This document shows positions 1-7,778 of a DNA stretch of 32,994 nucleotides, piece by piece; position 1 is the first letter of the stretch, and each line of letters opens with the position of its first letter. Origin of the DNA: an uncultured Verrucomicrobiota bacterium. Its GTDB lineage: Bacteria; Verrucomicrobiota; Verrucomicrobiia; Opitutales; Intestinicryptomonadaceae. The stretch spans positions 1 through 32,994 of the forward strand of contig CASEFZ010000056.1 of the NCBI GenBank assembly GCA_949287395.1, in the 5' to 3' direction. Below the pieces are notes generated by a model. It saw only the letters and a program-made list of their open reading frames with translations, ran no database searches and was not told the DNA's origin. A program made the translations under genes and the position numbers.

Positions 1-432
1 GTCCTTGGCGTAAAAGAACGCCACGTGCCCGCGCAGGCCGAATATCTTTCCACCGCTGTCGACGCCGTTGACGCTCAAGGTGAGCCCGTCTATCCATATG
101 TTTTTATTCCACTTCTTCTCAAATGCGCCGCGGTTTATAAAGACGTGGTTGAAGGGACTCGGCTTGGCGACCTTCCTTATCACTACCCCCGCGCCAAACA
201 CGAGCTTCGTGTTGTCGTCCAAAAGTATGGAATCGTTGAGGTCGTAAGTTCCGGGCTTGGAAACGAGAATCGTCCCGCCGCCGTCAACCGCCCTTTGGAG
301 CGCCTTGACATTGTCGGCCGGCGCATTGCCAGGCAAAAACCCCAAAGCGCACGCATCCTTAAATTGCGCATCCAAGACGGACGTTCCCGCAAGCAGGACA
401 GCCAACAAAAACACCTTTACGAAAACCTTCAT
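1..432 (-). CDS. Secreted right-handed beta-helix enzyme (pectate-lyase-like / GH28-like), 5' part only
   Basis: The reading frame runs from an ATG at 432 to the window edge (144 codons seen), so only the N-terminus is present. It opens with a signal peptide (MKVFVKVFLLAVLLAGTSVL) and continues with features of the pectate-lyase superfamily N-cap: a stretch DNVKALQRAVDGGGTILV, then PGTYDLNDSILLDDNTKLV and GAGVVIRK. Proteins of this fold are exported and act on, or bind, polysaccharides; which chemistry applies cannot be told because the catalytic coils lie outside the window. A strong ribosome-binding site (GGGAGGGGGAG) precedes the ATG. It is divergent from the alpha-L-fucosidase, with about 120 bases between the two starts, which suggests a shared control region and a common role in glycan breakdown. 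Fold assignment is fairly firm; enzyme family is not. Confidence 0.65.
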   Translation of the reverse strand, partial: MKVFVKVFLLAVLLAGTSVLDAQFKDACALGFLPGNAPADNVKALQRAVDGGGTILVSKPGTYDLNDSILLDDNTKLVFGAGVVIRKVAKPSPFNHVFINRGAFEKKWNKNIWIDGLTLSVNGVDSGGKIFGLRGHVAFFYAKD

Positions 433-553
433 ACTCCCCCTCCCAAAAAAATTCCGCAGTTAGGATAAGAAAAGCCTCCACACCCGCGCAAGAAAAAAAT
501 TTCTGGCACTTTATTTGTTTGAAAAAGGAAGCCGAAACTTCAGAATCGGGCCC

Positions 554-1897
554 ATGAAGCGTTTTGCGTTGTATGTGGTGTCGGTATTGTTGCCGGCCGT
601 CTGCTTGGCGGACGGCGTTGTGGTTCCAAGCAAGGTTCAAGTGGAATGGGCCGACTGCGAAGTGGGCGCCCTTTTCCATATAGACATGTGCACTTTTAAG
701 CCGGATTTTGTGTGGAACAAGTCTCCTGAAGTTCCGCCTGCGGACACCTTTAATCCAGAGGAGCTCGACACCGACCAATGGATATTGGCCGCCAAAAATA
801 TTGGGGCAAAATACGCCGTCCTTGTTGCAAAACATTGCAGCGGATTCTCTCTCTGGCCGACAAAGGCGCACGAATACAGCGTAAAGAATTCCAAATGGAG
901 GAACGGCAAGGGCGACATTGTCCGCGATTTTATAGCCTCTTGCAAGAAGTACGGTGTTAAGCCGGGCATATACGCCAGCGCCAACGCCAACGCATATATG
1001 CGCGTTTACAACGGCAAGTACAACGGCGGCTCGCCCACAAAAGAGTACGGAGACATGGTAAATACCCAGCTTAGGGAATTGTGGTCGAACTACGGCCCGT
1101 TGTTTGAGATATGGTTCGACGGGGGCTCGCTTCCCGAGGAAATAGGCGGCAACAAAACGCTCCAGCTGCTTGAGGAGCTTCAACCCGACGCAATAGCCTT
1201 TCAAGGGCCGTCCAAATTCGCCAATTTGATAAGGTGGGTTGGCAACGAAAAGGGGACGGCCCCTTATCCCTCTTGGGGAACTGCGCAAAAAACCACGTCA
1301 TCCGACGGCACCGAAGTGATAAGAGACCTTTACGGAGACCCATTCGCCAAGCGCTGGTGCCCCGGGGAGTCAGATTTTCCCCTGCGCTGGAACAATTCCT
1401 TTCAGGGCGGCTGGTTCTGGAAGGACGGAGAGGACCACAAAATGTTTTCGGTGGACGAGCTGATGCAAAAATACGAAACAAGCGTAGGCAGAAACACGAA
1501 CATGCTTGTGGGCATAGTTGTGGATTCGCGCGGGCTTGTTCCAGAGGCCGACGTTAAAAGGCTTAAGGAGTGGGGCGCCCAAATACAAAAATTTTACGGT
1601 TCTCCATTAAAGGCCGAAACTGAATTTTCCGGAGAAGTTGCAACGGCCAAATTTGAATCTCCAAAAGTTGTCGACCGCGCTGTCATTCAAGAGGACATAG
1701 CTTTTGGAGAGCGCATTCTTGAGTACAAGCTTGAAGGGTTTTCCGACGGGAAATGGATTGAATTGGCAAAGGGGAGCTGCATAGGGCACAAGCGAATAGA
1801 AAAATTTGCTCCCGCAAAAATTTCCGCTATGCGCCTTACAGCCACAAAATCGAAGGCCCAGCCGAAGCTGAAGGCCCTGTTGGCTTTTGAAAAATAG
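554..1897 (+). CDS. Secreted alpha-L-fucosidase, GH29
   Basis: A 447-residue GH29-type alpha-L-fucosidase, which removes L-fucose from glycans by a retaining mechanism. The start at 554 is chosen because it gives a clean signal peptide (MKRFALYVVSVLLPAVCLADG); a TTG at 515 in the same frame would only add 13 polar residues. Family marks are the substrate-pocket motif AKHCSGFSLWPTKA (residues 92-105, equivalent to the usual KHHDGF-LW) and FEIWFDGG (184-191), whose Asp189 is the predicted nucleophile. The usual second His of the HH pair is Cys here (KHC), a small departure from the common form. The catalytic barrel occupies roughly residues 25-350 and a beta-sandwich follows (about 360-447). 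The enzyme probably works in the periplasm or at the surface together with the divergent beta-helix protein. No clear terminator follows. Confidence 0.9.
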   Translation: MKRFALYVVSVLLPAVCLADGVVVPSKVQVEWADCEVGALFHIDMCTFKPDFVWNKSPEVPPADTFNPEELDTDQWILAAKNIGAKYAVLVAKHCSGFSLWPTKAHEYSVKNSKWRNGKGDIVRDFIASCKKYGVKPGIYASANANAYMRVYNGKYNGGSPTKEYGDMVNTQLRELWSNYGPLFEIWFDGGSLPEEIGGNKTLQLLEELQPDAIAFQGPSKFANLIRWVGNEKGTAPYPSWGTAQKTTSSDGTEVIRDLYGDPFAKRWCPGESDFPLRWNNSFQGGWFWKDGEDHKMFSVDELMQKYETSVGRNTNMLVGIVVDSRGLVPEADVKRLKEWGAQIQKFYGSPLKAETEFSGEVATAKFESPKVVDRAVIQEDIAFGERILEYKLEGFSDGKWIELAKGSCIGHKRIEKFAPAKISAMRLTATKSKAQPKLKALLAFEK

Positions 1898-2513
1898 TGT
1901 ACCTTGAAATTTTATTTCTTGGGGAAGGTGTAGAATTCGGATCGGGAGCACTTTTCAGGAAACTTGTAATAATGATAGAATAATCGACCGTTTGAGAGAA
2001 TTACAAGGTGTTTGCGGGCGTGTTTAAATTGCCGTACAAAGTGTTTTGCAACTGTGAAGAAGTTTTCCAGCGACGGGGAACATTTGCAAACCCAGATAAT
2101 ATTTAGTGGCGCAGAGTGTGTTCCCTCCTGAATCCCACCATAGGTTGATATTCGACTTAACTAGGCAAGTCTCCATATTCAATCTATCCGGCCTTAAAAG
2201 CGTTGACACGCATCAACCTAAAATTTCCCTACACGCCCGACCCGCCTGTGGGAAACAGTATCTCGCAACTAACAGACGCCTACAAGCCGAGTACTGCAAA
2301 AGTCTTTGTATTTGCGATCAATTTAACTTTAATATTACATTTTCGCCGATTTAACAACGCTGCCCACCAACTATGGGCGCAAATTCACCCTTTAAGTATC
2401 AACCTATTAAACGCATACCGGTCTCCACTTATAATTTGGAGTTACAATTTAAAAATTTATCGTGCAGTGTTAGCCTATTTTATATTACGGCAAAGCCCAA
2501 CGTTAAAAAACTA
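1898..2513. other. Gene-poor AT-rich stretch between fucosidase and phosphonate operon
   Basis: About 600 bases with no convincing gene. An open frame on the plus strand (from about 2203) runs into the 3' end of the aminotransferase gene but has no ribosome-binding site and an implausible composition. The stretch holds one copy of a 14-base repeat (2199-2212) also found on the other side of the phosphonate operon, and a segment at about 1983-2036 that resembles 16943-16992. A short inverted repeat CTCCA/TGGAG lies at 2423-2441 without a T-run. Composition becomes AT-rich here and stays so up to about 7780. Confidence 0.5.
2199..2212 (+). repeat. Left copy of 14-base direct repeat flanking the phosphonate operon
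   Basis: AGCGTTGACACGCA here and AGCGTTGACACACA at 7339-7352 agree at 13 of 14 positions, in the same orientation, one on each side of the operon. They could be remnants of a target duplication or attachment sites, or chance; the flanking bases do not match further. Confidence 0.35.
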
Positions 2514-3653
2514 TCATAATTTATTCTCAATTTTATTTACGCCAATTTCTTTTAAGTAGAGACTTAAGGTTTCAAGGAAGGAGAAGACATCCGCCGGATA
2601 TAAATCTCCCAAGACCGATAATCTAAATGTATTGTACTTACTGATCTTTCCAGGGTAAATTGTATAACCACGCTCATATAAAAAGTCGTGCATTGACTTA
2701 AAGCTGTAACCCTTATTTATAGGTTCATTTATAGTAAGTAGAATATTTGAACGCAATTGGGCAGGCACAAGAAATGTAAATCCTAATTTTGCCAATCCAG
2801 ACTCCAGTATCCTAAAATTTTCTTCATATCTTTTTATTCTATTTTCAGCGCCCTCCTTGAAAAAGAGGTCTAAGGCCTTTTGCAATGCATAAACAATCTG
2901 AACTGGAGGCGTGAATTGCATTTGCCCACTCAAATTAAATCCAATATGCTGCGAGTATAAATCATGATAAAAAGAACGACGAACATTTTTTGAAGCTTTT
3001 AACAAATCGTTTCGCGTTATAACAAAACTTAATCCCGCCATTCCCTGTATACATTTATTTGAGGAAGATATAATGGCGCCCACCTTCCATTTTTTTAAGT
3101 CTATTTCCAACCCAGCATAAGAACTCATACAATCGACTATCAACTCAACGCCAAATTCAGATGCCATATCAGATATCTCTTGAATTGGATTTCTAATCCC
3201 GGTTGTTGTTTCATGGTCTATTATACCGATCCTAGATATCTTCGGGTCTCCCTTCAGCAGATTTCTGATTTCATCCAAATCCGGCACACTGGTATAGGGA
3301 ACTTTATAATGAACAACATCAATCCCATACGTTTGAGCTATCTCCAGCATTCTAGCCCCATACACGCCATTTTCTATGATTAGTATTTTTTCGCCTTTTG
3401 GGACCAGGGACGTAACCGCAGCTTCCACGCCACCCGTACCGGATGATGCAAAGAGTACCGCTGTATAATTATCTTGGCCATTTACGACTTTTACTAAATC
3501 TTTCTTTACACTATCCAAGACCCTGCAAAACTCTTCTTCGCGTGGACAAATATCGCTTTTGACCATCGCAAATTTCACTTCGTCGGAAGTTGTAGCAGGC
3601 CCTGGATTCAGCAGAATTTTTCTACTTGGAAATAATCCTTGGATAGATTTCAT
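2514..3653 (-). CDS. phnW: 2-Aminoethylphosphonate aminotransferase (class V, PLP)
   Basis: A 379-residue fold-type I PLP enzyme of the class V 2-aminoethylphosphonate:pyruvate/phosphonoacetaldehyde aminotransferase group. Visible marks: LLNPGPATTSDEVK (14-27), FASSGTGGVEAAV (68-80) for cofactor phosphate binding, DHETTTGIRNP (146-156), the PLP-ring aspartate in LIVDCMSSYAG (Asp174) and the Schiff-base lysine in SSSNKCIQG (Lys200). In this operon it most likely runs in the biosynthetic direction, aminating phosphonoacetaldehyde to 2-aminoethylphosphonate. The start at 3653 has an AAAGGG ribosome-binding site; an upstream ATG (3686) would overlap the preceding gene by 65 bases instead of 32. 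The overlap implies translational coupling to the nucleotidyltransferase. In other bacteria these two activities can be one fused protein, which supports the pairing. Substrate direction is inferred from context. Confidence 0.85.
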   Translation of the reverse strand: MKSIQGLFPSRKILLNPGPATTSDEVKFAMVKSDICPREEEFCRVLDSVKKDLVKVVNGQDNYTAVLFASSGTGGVEAAVTSLVPKGEKILIIENGVYGARMLEIAQTYGIDVVHYKVPYTSVPDLDEIRNLLKGDPKISRIGIIDHETTTGIRNPIQEISDMASEFGVELIVDCMSSYAGLEIDLKKWKVGAIISSSNKCIQGMAGLSFVITRNDLLKASKNVRRSFYHDLYSQHIGFNLSGQMQFTPPVQIVYALQKALDLFFKEGAENRIKRYEENFRILESGLAKLGFTFLVPAQLRSNILLTINEPINKGYSFKSMHDFLYERGYTIYPGKISKYNTFRLSVLGDLYPADVFSFLETLSLYLKEIGVNKIENKL

Positions 3654-4350
3654 TGATTGCCCTTTGGTAATGTTCAAGATTGTCAATTTCGCACCATGGC
3701 GTATCGCCTACATTTAAACAATAAAGCTTCTTCTCGTTTTTTGAAACCGCCATCATTGCAGATTCGTAATCCATTTTAGGATATTCTAACATGCAGGATT
3801 CGTAATAGCGACACATCATTTTATAAGTGTCCAAAGAAATCGCGCTGATTCCTATAAGTTCCCCATCTATGCGTTTCAAATCCTCTTTCCTCTTTGACAA
3901 AGCAACCAGATTGGAACTATCATCTGTCTCGATATATACTTCGTCCCCTGAATTCGTTTTGCCACTCATCAAAATGGCATCTTCTTTAGTGAGTTGCTGA
4001 AGGGTTTTTATTAAAGATGGATCGTAGAGCAGGTCAGATTCGAGAAGTATAAACGGAGAGTCAATATGTTCTCTCATATTATAAAGCGTATACATACTGC
4101 TAGTCTCATTGTACCTATAGCTTTTTACGCAAGAAATACTATTATTTTCAACCGCTAAGGCTTCATAAAATTCACTGTGGTGTCCAGTGCCTATAAGTAT
4201 GCGTTTTATACCGGCTGAAAGAAGCGCGTCTATCGAACGTTGAATTAAGGTTTTCCCGAAAATAGTTATAAAACCCTTGGGTTTCTCCTTCGTTTGAATT
4301 GAAAACCTAGAGCCCAACCCTGCCGCAACAAAAATTGCCGTATCGAACAT
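3622..4350 (-). CDS. pntC: PntC/LicC-like nucleotidyltransferase, probably CTP:aminoethylphosphonate cytidylyltransferase
   Basis: A 242-residue sugar-nucleotidyltransferase-fold protein. The nucleotide loop is intact: FVAAGLGSR (7-15) followed by EKPKG (22-26). Metal-binding aspartates are expected at Asp106 (LLESDLLYD) and Asp223 (CEIDNLEHY), and the segment RYNETSSMYTLYNM (79-92) resembles the phosphocholine/phosphonate cytidylyltransferases (LicC, PntC). Established knowledge: PntC activates 2-aminoethylphosphonate with CTP so that it can be transferred to lipids or glycans, and it often sits beside, or is fused to, the AEP aminotransferase. The gene lies 5 bases after the decarboxylase and overlaps the aminotransferase, so it belongs to the same transcript. 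Use of AEP rather than choline phosphate or a sugar phosphate is inferred from the operon. Confidence 0.8.
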   Translation of the reverse strand: MFDTAIFVAAGLGSRFSIQTKEKPKGFITIFGKTLIQRSIDALLSAGIKRILIGTGHHSEFYEALAVENNSISCVKSYRYNETSSMYTLYNMREHIDSPFILLESDLLYDPSLIKTLQQLTKEDAILMSGKTNSGDEVYIETDDSSNLVALSKRKEDLKRIDGELIGISAISLDTYKMMCRYYESCMLEYPKMDYESAMMAVSKNEKKLYCLNVGDTPWCEIDNLEHYQRAINEIYPRIISK

Positions 4351-4355
4351 ATATT

Positions 4356-5489
4356 CTATCCCAAATGTTTCATCAATCTTTCTTTAACCTCATATGGTTT
4401 TATAGAAGGACGGCCCAGACCATCTTTAGCTCCCTTTCTGGTTCGCAACCAAATAAAAGTTAACCCCCCGTCTTTCTTCCACCGCGCCACAGCCTTTGAA
4501 AAATCTTCAAGAGTGTTTGCACCAACAACATTTTCATAATTTGCAGCGGCCACAAGTTCATCAAACTTTACATTGCACGACGAACAGAACTGCCCTCCCG
4601 TTGAATCATGACAGTTATTATCTAATAGAATATGTAAAAGATTTTTGGGCGCATAGTAACCATTTGTTGCGATATTTCCCATACGCATGACCAAAGCACC
4701 GTCGCCATCTATAGCGATAATTTTTTTATCCGGTCTAGACAGAGCCAATCCCAAAGCTAAAGAACTTACGCATCCCATAGAGCCAACCATATACAGATTA
4801 TTGGGTGTATCGCCCAATTCGTAAAGTTCTCTGGATGAAAATCCAGTTGTGGATATATAAATTGGCTCATCGCCGGCGGCCTTTTTCAAAGCTTCTAATG
4901 CATTTATCCTCGAAGGAAGCTCGCCAGCAATATTAGGAATGGAAAACTCCCGCAACCCTTTTTGATGAGCATGCATCTCTCTTAGTTGAAGCGGAATTTT
5001 CTCAAATGTATTTTTCTTCACTATAAAAAAGAAAGCAGATCCTTTATCTATAATCTTATTGGCATTTTCTAATTGCTTTTGCGCTTCAACTTCATCCGGA
5101 GATAAAAATGCCCACGGGATTCTCATACAATCCAAAAGTTCAGTTGTAATTTGCCCCATTAGCTCGTGTTGAGGCTCGTCTGACAAGCCAACTTCGCCTC
5201 GAAGGCTAACAAAACCAAGCAGAGGAATCCTAAAACAGAACGTCAACGACGTCAGCGCTGAAACCGCATTTGCCAAACCCGAGTTTTGCATCAGAACAAC
5301 TGCCTTTCGACCACCGATATAAGCACCCGATGCTGTTGCCACAGCATCCGCTTCCGTTGGCGACATAATAAACTCACATTCGTTGAGCGCGTAATTAATC
5401 AACGGATTTAGGAAACTACATGGAACTCCCGCAAAAAAATCGAAACCCAGCAACTTTATTTTTTTACCGAAAGTGGACAAATCTAACAT
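4356..5489 (-). CDS. ppd: Phosphonopyruvate decarboxylase
   Basis: A 377-residue thiamine-diphosphate enzyme that decarboxylates phosphonopyruvate to phosphonoacetaldehyde, the step that pulls the unfavourable PEP mutase reaction forward. Seen in the protein: N-terminal pyrimidine-binding half with FFAGVPCSF (18-26) and SPTEADAVATASGAY (43-57; Glu46 is the expected cofactor-activating glutamate), and a C-terminal pyrophosphate-binding half with GSMGCVSSLALGLAL (236-250) and the GDG...NN motif (GDG 262-264, NN 291-292). Length and the two-half order match single-chain Ppd proteins. A GGGAG ribosome-binding site lies 9 bases before the ATG, inside the end of the mutase gene; 5 bases separate the two frames. 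Phosphonopyruvate rather than sulfopyruvate as substrate follows from the neighbouring PEP mutase. Confidence 0.9.
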   Translation of the reverse strand: MLDLSTFGKKIKLLGFDFFAGVPCSFLNPLINYALNECEFIMSPTEADAVATASGAYIGGRKAVVLMQNSGLANAVSALTSLTFCFRIPLLGFVSLRGEVGLSDEPQHELMGQITTELLDCMRIPWAFLSPDEVEAQKQLENANKIIDKGSAFFFIVKKNTFEKIPLQLREMHAHQKGLREFSIPNIAGELPSRINALEALKKAAGDEPIYISTTGFSSRELYELGDTPNNLYMVGSMGCVSSLALGLALSRPDKKIIAIDGDGALVMRMGNIATNGYYAPKNLLHILLDNNCHDSTGGQFCSSCNVKFDELVAAANYENVVGANTLEDFSKAVARWKKDGGLTFIWLRTRKGAKDGLGRPSIKPYEVKERLMKHLG

Positions 5490-5494
5490 AGAAA

Positions 5495-7087
5495 TTACTC
5501 CCTTGCCGATTGAAGATCAACAATTGTATCAATATCACTCCAAGATCCCGTAATAAATTTAACCTTTACCGGATTCTTCGCAGTGATCTCATTGAGGGCA
5601 TCGTTTATTGAAAGCTCTTTAAAATTAGGTCTTTTCGACATTTCAGCCATTTTATCTAACAGAATCTTTCCACCCTTTGCAGAGGTTTTTAAAATACCTA
5701 TAAATTCCCCTGTGGCACCCTTACTATCATAGGAGAGTCTTTTCAAAAAAGTAGGCTCGTCAAAAATATCCGTTTTGAACTTCTTATCGGTAACAATAAA
5801 GTCACGATTTTTATCATCACTTTTAGATATAATCGCATCGGCAACAATCACAATATCTGCGTCATCATTCATAAGTTCATTCAGGACATATCCTTTAAAC
5901 ACTATGTCCCCGAATGAAATTATTGTATTGTTTGCAATGCTTTCGCGTGCTAGCCACAGGGAATACAATTCTTTTGTATTCTTATAATCGTCGTTATCTG
6001 TATAAGATACATTTGTAAAAGTTATCTTTTCTTTCCCGAAACCTCTAACGACATTGATGAATTTTATACCGACACTATTAAAGAGCGATATCTGTCTACC
6101 AAGAATCGAGTTGCCATTTATTTGAAGCATTGTTTTGGGAGTATCCTTTGTAAGATCGCCCAGACTTCCTTGCGATGCCGCAAGAATTATAGCGTTCCAC
6201 TTTTTCCCCGATGCTGGTAAGTATTTCTTTTCGGCTTCTTTTAATTCGTCTGCCCCTTGCAATCTGAAAACTTCGCTTACTTTTACAATTTTATCTTCAA
6301 CATTAATTAAGCTTCTATCTTTGAAAATCCTTTCAGATGTCGTTTTCATAGCTTCGATAGCCGAACGGAGATTGTGGTTTGCCCAGATTATCAAGCTAAT
6401 GCCCAATTTTTCAAATTTTGCTGTTGGAACGGAATAATATTTTGTGGGAACAATTACAATGGGCTTGCGATTATCCCAACGTTCCATAAATGCCACTATA
6501 TCGGAATCAGTCGATTTCTTACTGTGTACAAGAATTGCATCAGCACCCGCATCAGCGTAAGCTTGCGCCCTGCGAATTGCTTCATCCACACCCCACCCAG
6601 CAATAAAAGCCTCAATTCTTGCAACTACTACAAAATCTGGATCAAGAGATGCCTGTTCGTCCTTTGCGGCCCTTATTTTACCACAAAACTCTTCCATATC
6701 CGCCAATGGTTGAGCTTCTCCGTCTATGAAAGAATTTGTTTTGGGGAACAGTTTATCTTCTATACAAACTCCGGCTATATTACGCTGTATCAATTTTTTT
6801 ATTAAACGGCGCATATTATTGAAATTGCCATATCCAGTATCGCCATCTAATAAAATCGGTATAGTTGAGGCATCGCTCATAAATTCCAGCACGTCTAAGA
6901 CTTGAGTCCAAGACGCTTCATTGTTATCCCTTACGCCTAACGATGCTGATATAGATAAACCACTTGCCCATATTCCCTCAAAGCCCGCTTCTTCTACGAT
7001 TTTTGCACTCAACCCGTTGTGGGCTTCCATAATAAACGACAAACCTTTTCGGTTTATCATATTGCGCAACATCGTTGATTTCTTCAT
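5495..7087 (-). CDS. pepM: Phosphoenolpyruvate mutase fused to a nucleotidyltransferase domain
   Basis: A 530-residue two-domain protein. Residues 1 to about 290 are an isocitrate-lyase-superfamily barrel with [15 protein letters not shown] (40-54), the metal site DGDTGYGN (81-88) and the PEP-mutase signature [10 protein letters not shown] (110-119), which separates true mutases from the lyases and hydrolases of the family. The mutase isomerises phosphoenolpyruvate to phosphonopyruvate and commits carbon to phosphonates. Residues from about 297 to 530 form a nucleotidyltransferase domain: [11 protein letters not shown] (301-311), [11 protein letters not shown] (316-326), SFGD and a late [11 protein letters not shown]. 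The glycine loop is not the usual GxGxR, so its activity is uncertain. The start has an excellent ribosome-binding site (AGGAGGT, 7 bases away) and is the first gene of the operon. Fusions of this order exist in other phosphonate clusters. Confidence 0.9.
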   Translation of the reverse strand: MKKSTMLRNMINRKGLSFIMEAHNGLSAKIVEEAGFEGIWASGLSISASLGVRDNNEASWTQVLDVLEFMSDASTIPILLDGDTGYGNFNNMRRLIKKLIQRNIAGVCIEDKLFPKTNSFIDGEAQPLADMEEFCGKIRAAKDEQASLDPDFVVVARIEAFIAGWGVDEAIRRAQAYADAGADAILVHSKKSTDSDIVAFMERWDNRKPIVIVPTKYYSVPTAKFEKLGISLIIWANHNLRSAIEAMKTTSERIFKDRSLINVEDKIVKVSEVFRLQGADELKEAEKKYLPASGKKWNAIILAASQGSLGDLTKDTPKTMLQINGNSILGRQISLFNSVGIKFINVVRGFGKEKITFTNVSYTDNDDYKNTKELYSLWLARESIANNTIISFGDIVFKGYVLNELMNDDADIVIVADAIISKSDDKNRDFIVTDKKFKTDIFDEPTFLKRLSYDSKGATGEFIGILKTSAKGGKILLDKMAEMSKRPNFKELSINDALNEITAKNPVKVKFITGSWSDIDTIVDLQSARE

Positions 7088-7106
7088 AAGTTTACCTCCT
7101 GCAAGC
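7081..7106 (-). promoter_or_regulatory. Strong ribosome-binding site and start of the phosphonate operon
   Basis: On the minus strand AGGAGGT stands 7 bases before the pepM ATG. This fixes the start at 7087 over the in-frame ATG at codon 6. I could not find a convincing -35/-10 pair in the 300 bases upstream. Confidence 0.75.
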
Positions 7107-7778
7107 GAATAAATTCAGGCTCTAAACATAAGTGAGCAAAGTCAACATTTTTCCACCGAAAATACATTCCTGCCTGACGGGAAACACATTTATAAAAAAA
7201 CTTATTAAAATATCTTGTATTTTTGTATCGCGTCGGTCGAACAATAATCGTGGCGCCCAAGTTTGTCCGCTGTACAGATTGGTAAATGCTGCTACATTCG
7301 CCCAGACTTTTGGCACCTCTAAAACAGAAAATGCCGTTAGCGTTGACACACAGTATGCATGACATGTGACACCATATATGCGCTGCTCATCCCTTTCTAT
7401 ATAAAAACTATTCGCCTACCTTCACGTCGGCGTTTTCAAACCTGACCTCTCCAACACCGCATAAGTAGCTTATTTACGGCGTTGAATAATCTTTGCTGTA
7501 ATTATAGCCAAAATTGACCAATCTTGGAAAAATTGATCACCTCAGTTATGCATATCGAAAAGGCGTCGCTTGGGGCGTAAACATAAACCTCGCTTGAATG
7601 GTGGATGCCAGCATACTTTAGCGTAGCTACCTCAAGAACTCCCTCTCTGGAAATAATTGCGATTGCGGTTTACAAGAAAGGCATCACGCCGTCTGTGCGG
7701 TATTTTTTACCCACAAAATAGAAAAACCTACACTGGTAAAAAATACTATCCCTTTAACCACACATAAAAACAAATACT
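7088..7778. other. Gene-poor AT-rich stretch upstream of the phosphonate operon
   Basis: Nearly 700 bases separate the operon start from the end of cstA. It must hold the operon promoter, but no clear one was recognised. It carries the right copy of the 14-base flanking repeat (7339-7352). A plus-strand frame at 7605-7721 would encode 38 residues (starting MPAYFSVATSRTPSLE) and reads like protein but has no ribosome-binding site; it may be a gene remnant. Overlapping frames on both strands at 7084-7365 are not convincing. Confidence 0.45.
7339..7352 (+). repeat. Right copy of 14-base direct repeat flanking the phosphonate operon
   Basis: AGCGTTGACACACA, 13 of 14 identical to 2199-2212 and in the same orientation. 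The copies are 5.1 kb apart and enclose the whole operon. Confidence 0.35.

Noticed and set aside
359-1288. Long minus-strand open frame over the fucosidase
   Set aside because: It is antisense to a clear GH29 gene and the beta-helix gene, with no family resemblance of its own.
2203-2559. 118-codon plus-strand frame ending inside the aminotransferase gene
   Set aside because: No ribosome-binding site, odd composition, and it overlaps the 3' end of a well-supported gene on the other strand.
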